The notes below the pieces were generated by a model. That model did not search any database, was not told the DNA's origin, and saw only the letters and a program-made list of their open reading frames with translations. Below are positions 57,900-64,000 of a DNA stretch of 64,000 nt, piece after piece. Position numbers and translations under genes: made by a program. This DNA is from Coptis chinensis (Eukaryota > Streptophyta > Magnoliopsida > Ranunculales > Ranunculaceae): the NCBI GenBank assembly GCA_015680905.1, contig CM027378.1, positions 83,543,501 through 83,607,500 on the forward strand. Reading direction: 5' to 3'. Numbering within the stretch: the first letter of the stretch is position 1; every line of letters begins with the position of its first letter.

Positions 57900-58967
57900 A
57901 TGGTCGGAAATCGACGAATCACGGTCGAGAGAAATTTCAAAAATCTCTATGATTTAGGCATGTTTCATCCATTTTTCTATGAGGAAATTGCAAGTAGGGA
58001 ATGGGAGTATCTTTTGCACCAAGTTCCGGCTCATTACTCCGAAGATTTAGTGTTAAAATTTTATAACAATGGTGGTTTCCGGGGGAATGAGTTTTGGGTT
58101 ACGGCGGATGGGATGGAATGTGAATTCACGTTGGAGTTGTTGTCTATTATCACGAATATTCCGATCAACTCCGATAGTGCAACCCTACTGATGTCCAAGT
58201 ATCCGAACACTATGGAATTGATGTTCAACACGATACTCAAGGGAGAATACAACGATGGCTCGAGATGCATATACTAACACTCCCTCAGACGGAACCAACT
58301 AGCGGTCACTTAATGGTTGGCCTACAATGTGATTGGTACATCGAAGACATCCGACATCAACAAGACTTTCTTGCATTTGCTGTGGATCCTCCAGGAGAAT
58401 AAGGATACATTCTGTACGGTCCATTTCCTTGGCCATGTCCTTACGACTGCTTCTGACAGGTCAGCCCCTCTTGCTGTACTTGTTACACAAATTATGATTA
58501 ATTTAGGTTTCGAGTCTGCCACTCCATTAATTTAAACAAGGTCCTTCAAAAAATTTAGAATTTTCGAGACTTGTGTCATGGATTACTGGGAACTTATAGC
58601 AAGAGATAATGTTGAGCATGATAATGTGCCTCCTCCTCCTCCTTCACCTCCCAATTGTTTTAATGAGGATACCATGCGTCGAATCAGCACTCCAATGGAA
58701 GCTTTGAGACAAATGAACACTGGCATGTGCAGCATGTTTATTCGCCAAGAAGAGACGCGTACTTCCATGGGTGAATTTCAGCAAGAGATGCGTAATCGTC
58801 AGGGCCAGTTCCAGCGCATTGTGATGGCTAATCTGCAACAATTTCAAGACCAAATGGTTCAGTCCTCAGCCACCATTCAGGACCGGTTATCTTACTCAGG
58901 AGTTCGCAGTGCCCGTCGTCGTCAGAACCCTAGTTCATCTTCAACTAACCCTGAAGATTCACACTAG
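57900..58967 (+). pseudogene. env-position ORF, copy 1 (plant transposon-protein type)
   Basis: One frame of 355 codons with in-frame stops at 58275, about 58311 and 58533 but no frameshift. The N-terminal domain holds YEEIASREWEYLLHQ, YSEDLVLKFYNNGGF and FWVTADGMECEFTLEL. The second part (INKTFLHLLWILQENKD, VTQIMINLGFES) is like the 'putative plant transposon protein' domain found downstream of Athila pol. The C-terminus has a Pro run (DNVPPPPPSPP), a helix rich in Gln and Met (FQQEMRNRQGQFQRI), and a basic end. A true envelope function is not shown; no signal peptide is visible. Confidence 0.72.
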
Positions 58968-59280
58968 CAGCTTTTTTCTTTACGTTTGAAAATGACTATG
59001 TCATTTCTTTCCCTTATGTATTACATTTTATTTTTTTGAGTAATGTAAACCGGTTTATCAATTAATTTCTCATAATTTTATATCTCCAGACGAATTAAAT
59101 GAGAAATTATTTATGTTATGATATTACCTTCCTAACATATTAGTTTGTTCCTTTATGCATTGGGCCTACTCTTTAGGCCAAATGGACTGATTCAAATAGT
59201 AACTCCATCACATTGATTCACTAATCACAACGGTCAGAAATCCAAACAGTCAGATATCCACAAACGGTCAAATTTTCGCC

Positions 59281-59288
59281 TATAAAAT
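59281..59288 (+). promoter_or_regulatory. TATA-like box before the 51-aa ORF
   Basis: TATAAAAT, 93 nt before the ATG at 59374, followed by a C/T-rich leader without another ATG. Confidence 0.5.
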
Positions 59289-59373
59289 CCGACACTCCTC
59301 ATCCAACTTCACTCATCTATTTCTCTCACTCTCCACAACTTAATCTTCATATATTTTTATCTTCTTCAACGTA

Positions 59374-59529
59374 ATGGATCCGATCGAGAAATTGGAAAAG
59401 GAGCAACATGATGGGGCATTCATAGTCCTCCTGATAACAGTATTTATCATGGTGATACTGTTAATCATGCATAACCTACATCTCTTTTTTCCTCTGTCGC
59501 TTTGTATATTACTATGGTGTGTTAAATAA
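59374..59529 (+). CDS. possible 51-aa single-pass membrane protein
   Basis: Starts MDPIEKLEKEQHDG, a charged head, then a hydrophobic run (AFIVLLITVFIMVILLI) and a second hydrophobic end before the stop. It is the first ATG after a TATA-like box and a pyrimidine-rich leader. No family was recognised. It sits between env-position copies 1 and 2 of E6, so it could be a retroelement accessory gene, the start of a further decayed copy, or chance. Confidence 0.35.
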   Translation: MDPIEKLEKEQHDGAFIVLLITVFIMVILLIMHNLHLFFPLSLCILLWCVK

Positions 59530-60047
59530 TTCTCAAAACATTTGTACGGGTTACGTATTAAATGAAGAAGACCTCTATTTAATATTTGTGTGTATTAATT
59601 GTATTTTTACTTTATCATAAACATAAAAAAAATTATCAAACCCATAACAAAGAAGCAAAATCAATAACTCACGAAAATAATTCAATCTCAACTTATTGTG
59701 TTCATAAAAGATCGTGCACGCTATACGGTACACCTAAACAATTGTCGCGCACGCAACTCGATTATTCTATCCATCTTCCATTACTGAGGTATGATCATTA
59801 ATTCTAAAATTATGTGTAGGTCTAACTACCCTGTGAAACCTTTTTCTGTATTTTCTATCATTTTAATACCTCATTAATTGTTTCTGGAAATCTGACATGA
59901 AAAGACATACTATGGATACCCATAGTTGTTGTTACATAATTATGTGTACCAACACTGCATGGTTCACTTGGGTTTTCACATATTAATTCTGGATCTAACT
60001 ACACTTGGGCACTTGGCATCCTGATTCGTACAGACTCATATATTGGC
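59530..60047. other. spacer between the 51-aa ORF and env-position copy 2
   Basis: AT-rich; the open frame 59586-59801 has no recognisable feature. Confidence 0.5.
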
Positions 60048-60054
60048 TATAAAT
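60048..60054 (+). promoter_or_regulatory. TATA-like box before env-position copy 2
   Basis: TATAAAT in 'ggctataaatctcttc', about 120 nt before the decayed coding region, with a pyrimidine-rich leader. Confidence 0.45.
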
Positions 60055-60169
60055 CTCTTCTTTCAACCATTTTCATTTCACGGATTCTTCACTATCCTTC
60101 CCTCACTTACACTTTCAAATAGATCAATCAAGAAAGATAGTGCCAGAAAAAAACTATTTGATTTTTTTT

Positions 60170-61080
60170 GATGACGGCCGATTTTCTTTTTATTTTGACA
60201 CATAAATTGTACGTCGAGGATGGATACCTCTTCTATATCATTCAAAAGATATTTATTCTAGAGAATTGGTTTTGATGTTCTACCAATTTAGCGGACCTGA
60301 AAATGGAAAATTCTATTTCCATGCCTATGGACAAAGATTTGAATTTACTAAGGATATTACTCCGACATACTTCAAATTCCAATGATTAACCCGGAGTTCC
60401 ATCTTCTAGAGTTAACATTTGATTCCGTCAAAAATTTACTACGGGCCACCGTATCTCGTGGCAAAGTTGGAAATAGACATCACGTTGTTCTTCAACGCTC
60501 TTTGAAATAGAATCAACGAGCTGTGCTCCACTGGTTGGGAAACAATGTGGTAGGTATATCACAACAATCTGAAGTGACAAAACCTCAACTCCACCTACTC
60601 TAGATTATGCAGAATCAAAGGGATGATTTTTGCATAATCTAACACCTCTGGAACGTGATCACCAGACCTAAAAAAAGGTTAGCACCTTTGCTTGCTTTAG
60701 TTATGAAAATTATGATGCGTTAGGGTTATCCACCAATTACTCCATAAATACCTCTTCATAGAGCAGTCGTTATTGTACTTCACACAGACTGCACCCCTGG
60801 TTTTTGGACTCCAGACACTCTGACAGATGAACAGGACGGCCAAAGCTCAAACTCTGAACATTTCTTTAATGAAAATGCCATACAGAACATTTTTAATCCC
60901 ATGGAAGGCATTCAGTTTCTTCATCAAGGCATGCGGGAACTACACGCACGTCAGGAAATCATCATTAAAAGTCTTATGGATTTCCAAGAACATCAAGCAA
61001 TGCACGATGTTGAATAGGAGGCAATCTTGGAATCTCACTCTTAGTCCTTTGAAAATCATACTCTCCTAATAGAGAATCAA
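60170..61080 (+). pseudogene. env-position ORF, copy 2, heavily decayed
   Basis: Recognisable pieces in shifting frames. ELVLMFYQFSGPENGKFYF and FEFTKDITPTYF line up with copy 1 LVLKFYNNGG and CEFTLEL. Near the end, EHFFNENAIQNIFNPMEGIQ and MRELHARQEIIIKSLMDFQE line up with copy 1 CFNEDTMRRISTPMEALRQ and its Gln-rich helix. Many stops separate them. So the N- and C-terminal parts of the same protein are present in order. Confidence 0.65.
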
Positions 61081-61223
61081 ACTACGCTCTCTGCCAACTA
61101 AAGGGCCATTCAACTTCAGCTCAGCCATCAATTTGATGAATTGAACAATGTTATCCACGATCTGCATCCCTATCACCATCCTCATCATCATCGTGATCCA
61201 TGATTTTCTTCCTAGTAAAAAAA

Positions 61224-61250
61224 GGTTGCTTTCTGTTTTACAAAACTCAA
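61224..61250. repeat. second copy of a 27-bp phrase (first at 57418-57444)
   Basis: GGTTGC(T/G)TTCTGTTTTAC followed by AAAACTCAA is found at both places with one difference, each time before a run of 'aaaataaaataa' and upstream of an env-position ORF. Confidence 0.85.
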
Positions 61251-61666
61251 CTTTCCCAAAAATAAAATAAGTTAAAATTATTATTATTAATTAAGTTTTT
61301 CATCATGTGCTACTTTAATGAATATTGTTGTTATCTTTGTGTCTTCTTTTGTAAGCTAGACCTACTAGGATTAATTCACGTTGTTATATCCAATAATCAA
61401 ATTTTAACATGTTATTTTAAATTTGATTACAAGAGGGGTCTATCTTCTTCCATACTCTGTCACCCATCCAGTCAAACTTTATTGAACACTTTTCTTCATA
61501 CATATCCTTATCCATTAAGCGTGGGCGACATACTTGATTTCCTTCTGATAGGACTCTCATGTTGCTATACACAACGTGACTACTTCATTTTGGATGTTTC
61601 CTCACGTACACTGATTGATAGTCTGTCAGGAATCTTTACATTACCCATCGCTCTACTCCATCACAC

Positions 61667-62657
61667 ATGGCTTCTTCATCACACGTAGCATCTTCATCAA
61701 GCATGGTAGCTCTGAAAGTCATTCCTGAGCAATTCTTCCGGGCTATGATGGATTCCAATGTTTATGGCCTTCATTTTCGTGATTACATCACTAACATCGG
61801 GAGTTCTTCACCCTGACCAAACTTATTCTCCAAGTTTGGTTGCCTACTTTTATGCCAATATAGGAGAAACACCAACATTCAACACTGCTCACGGCTTCTT
61901 CTTAGACGGGTTCACAATCCAAGTTGGTGGCACACACCATATCTTTTCTGAGCCAACGCTTATCCTAACTTTGGATCTTCCATATCACGAGCCGGCAGCA
62001 ACATGGTCATACATCTTTCATAACTCTACTCATTCCTTTTCATGGCCTGCTTTTCACGCGGCATACGGTGATGGTCTTGAAATTAAAGAAGAAGAAGCTG
62101 AACTTAGCAGATGGCCAGACATCACCATTCCCTTAGCCAGCATGACCATGAACGTGAGGAATGCGATGTTATTTGTCATTCTGAACATCATGGGAGATTG
62201 GCATTTTTCGACCGCCAATGATGTTCCCTGTGTAGTCTTCAATGCACTTGCTCAAGGTCATACATTCTTTGATATCTTAAACTGTGTTATCTCCAATATA
62301 AAATGAACTCGCACTGTTCGGGATCAGTATATACTTTTACCTGTAACCGCTTGCCGAATTATGAAGACACATTTCCCACAGTTTTCAGCTACTTTTCATG
62401 ACTGGGTCAAGGTAGATTCTATGTGCCCAGAAAATAAAATCATTCGTTCATTAATGTTTAGGCAATGGAGATGTCCTGCACGGTACTTGACCCATGTTCG
62501 TTGTCATCCGAAAGACGAAAAAATGTTGAAACATTTGAACGAATCCGGGGAACAAGAATGGGCCACCATTTGGCAAGACATTATCTTTTGGCGCGATGCT
62601 AAGGAAATGCATTTCACTCAAGAAGACACCAGACCATCACCACATCCTGGATCGTAA
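61667..62657 (+). pseudogene. env-position ORF, copy 3
   Basis: Starts MASSSHVASSSSMVALKVIP, then EQFFRAMMDSNVYGLHFRDY. A one-base shift near 61800 leads to SLVAYFYANIGETPTFNTAH, DGFTIQVGGTHHIFSEP and RWPDITIPLASMTMNVRNAM. A single stop at 62304 precedes IIRSLMFRQWRCPARYL and EQEWATIWQDIIFW to 62657. The LVAYFYANIG..GFTIQVGG segment aligns with LVLKFYNNGG..EFWVTADG of copy 1. It is the best-preserved copy of the three. No membrane anchor is certain. Confidence 0.7.
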
Positions 62658-62863
62658 ACTTGAGTAGGGTATTATACATATATCTAACTGTAAATAATTG
62701 TGTTTCGGGTGCTATTGTTTTTCTTTGTTTATTTCTGTATAATATATTATGTTATAGAACTTTTTGTTCCAGCAATCCAGCCCTAATTTTACTCACGGAT
62801 CTCAAGTAATTTCTTTATTTATCTATTGATACTTCAAGGGCTAAGCATCATTCAGTTTGGGGG
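62658..62863 (+). other. E6 3' spacer with purine tract
   Basis: Ends in CAGTTTGGGGG (62853-62863), a typical Athila purine tract, directly before TGTTTTAAACC. Confidence 0.65.
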
Positions 62864-64000
62864 TGTTTTAAACCAGTAGCAAAAATTAGGCAACTTGTAG
62901 GCTGTATATAGTTTCTATTTTGTTGTTAGTAAATGTACTTAGTGACAAAGTCTTGTTTCCTCTTCAATGATGAAAATTGTCTAGAAGTCTCACATTAGCA
63001 TTCGAATTAGGATTCGTTTTTAAGAAACTTAAGATAATACGTACACAATAGTTTTTACATCTTTTTATGACTATTCATGCACTGAGTATCATCGATTGTA
63101 CATAGCAGTAAGTTTCTGAAACACACGGTTAGTCTACTTAAACTATCAATCCTGTGAGAATCTAACAAAAAAGCATCGATATGAGTGATTTGTGAGTAAT
63201 GACACAAAGGAGTAGTTTTTCCGAATAGAGAAAATCACACATCTACTTACTTGATTACCATCCGAACCCTAGGCGAGAATTTAGGCCTTCTTTGGATCGA
63301 CATAGCTAAAATTCTTACCTATTACAAATTCCACCGCTAGTCACTCCGCTAAACCTTTCATCAAACCTTTCACTTTCACCAAAAATTCCTTATCCATCTA
63401 TTAACCCCAAATAAAAGAACCTACCTAAATGATGAGTATGAGAAATAGGATGAAATGTAGAAAAATAAAGAGAAACATTTGTCCCAAATAAAAGTTAGTT
63501 ACCTGCTTCAGGAAAGAAAAATAGAATCATGTTTCTTAGCCTTGAAAAAAAAAATTATTATTATGAAATACGGCTTAAAAGCAAAGTAGGAAAACTCAGG
63601 TAGAAGAAGGAAAATAAAACAAGGATTTCTCTAGTGTAAATATCTTGAAGACCTTATTATCTCATACTTGTCATTTTTTATATTCCACTTCCATTTTCTT
63701 CTACACCATCACCTAAGCCCCATAATACCTAATAAAAGCCTCTAGCTCAATTAGGAGTAGGATGGTGTGATAATAAGTAGTAGATGTGATTGATCGACCT
63801 CGGCTCCTCTGACTGTCATCGAGTATGTGAGGAAACATGTGCCCACTACACACTGGAGTTAGCAAAACCTGAGTGGAAAAATTATGAGCGAATTTGTGTT
63901 TCGACACATACCTATGAGAACCCATTTAGGTAAGCTCTCCAAAGGATCCAGAAACTGCCCTGTTTGTGCATTTCAATGTAAAGTTTAATGTATGCATGTT
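62864..64000 (+). repeat. probable 3' LTR of E6 (partial or running to the window end)
   Basis: Begins TGTTTTAAACC right after the purine tract. No gene is seen in the remaining 1.1 kb. The right end and a target duplication cannot be located, and no matching 5' LTR was found before the gag, so this stays provisional. Confidence 0.45.

Larger units (their letters stand above)
47473..64000 (+). mobile_element. E6: Athila-like Ty3/gypsy element, interrupted by E7
   Basis: Plus strand: gag (from about 47.6 kb), protease (DLGA type), RT split by E7 at 50513-53737, RNase H, integrase to 56297, then a long region with env-position ORFs, a purine tract CAGTTTGGGGGTG (62853-62865) and a probable 3' LTR. 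Gag and protease signatures and the extra ORFs after pol are typical of the Athila group. Start coordinate is where coding becomes visible; the right end may lie outside the window. Frames are broken, and the RT catalytic pair is altered. Confidence 0.8.

Noticed and set aside
59586-59801. 71-codon frame downstream of the 51-aa ORF
   Set aside because: No hydrophobic pattern or motif, no promoter-like context; likely chance in AT-rich DNA.

Overview
The window is nuclear DNA from a flowering plant, most likely a eudicot. It carries intron-rich plant genes (a JMJ31-type JmjC oxygenase, a PADRE-domain protein and an ELIP remnant) set among plant transposable elements: Ty3/gypsy of the Tat/Retand and Athila types, CACTA, MULE-like, hAT-like and a Helitron. 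No rRNA, tRNA, CRISPR or bacterial gene was seen. The species cannot be named from the sequence.

Left part (1-14.2 kb) holds the host genes. A JmjC gene of 14 exons can be read without a break on the minus strand (3719-10978, 531 aa). Two of its introns carry a Helitron (6835-7561) and a foldback element (8552-8993). A single-exon PADRE/DUF4228 gene (11340-11828) lies just upstream on the same strand. Small MITEs lie at 527-936 and 12796-13241.

Middle part (14.0-43.5 kb) is one nested stack inside an ELIP (early light-induced protein) gene on the minus strand. The ELIP C-terminal coding end is at 14071-14244 and its middle exon at 43363-43512. Between them lies E1, a Tat/Retand-like Ty3/gypsy element on the minus strand (LTRs 14245-14755 and 42841-43362). 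E1's gag is split by a solo LTR, E3 (23671-42690, target duplication GGTGA). E3 holds a second Tat/Retand-like element, E2, on the plus strand (25172-42531, target duplication TTTCC). E2 holds another solo LTR, E4 (35844-41399, target duplication GATAC). E4 holds a CACTA-type element (36472-40375) that has captured pieces of an NRAMP metal transporter, a protein kinase and an alternative NAD(P)H dehydrogenase, introns included. E1 and E2 each carry an antisense coding region between integrase and 3' LTR, with a conserved N-terminal domain and a C-terminal coiled coil.

Right part (44.2-64 kb): a 795-bp hAT-like foldback element with a perfect 8-bp target duplication, a long-TIR MULE-like element (about 46.1-47.17 kb), then an Athila-like element, E6 (gag from about 47.6 kb, pol to 56.3 kb). 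E6's reverse transcriptase is split by a 3.2-kb solo LTR, E7 (50513-53737, target duplication GTTTG). Downstream of its integrase are at least three diverged copies of an env-position ORF plus a 51-aa ORF with a membrane segment. Three of these four units start about 90-120 nt after a TATA-like box. A purine tract at about 62.85 kb marks the probable start of the E6 3' LTR, which runs to or toward the window end.

The retroelement reading frames are broken by stops and frameshifts and none looks able to act alone. The JmjC and PADRE genes look intact.
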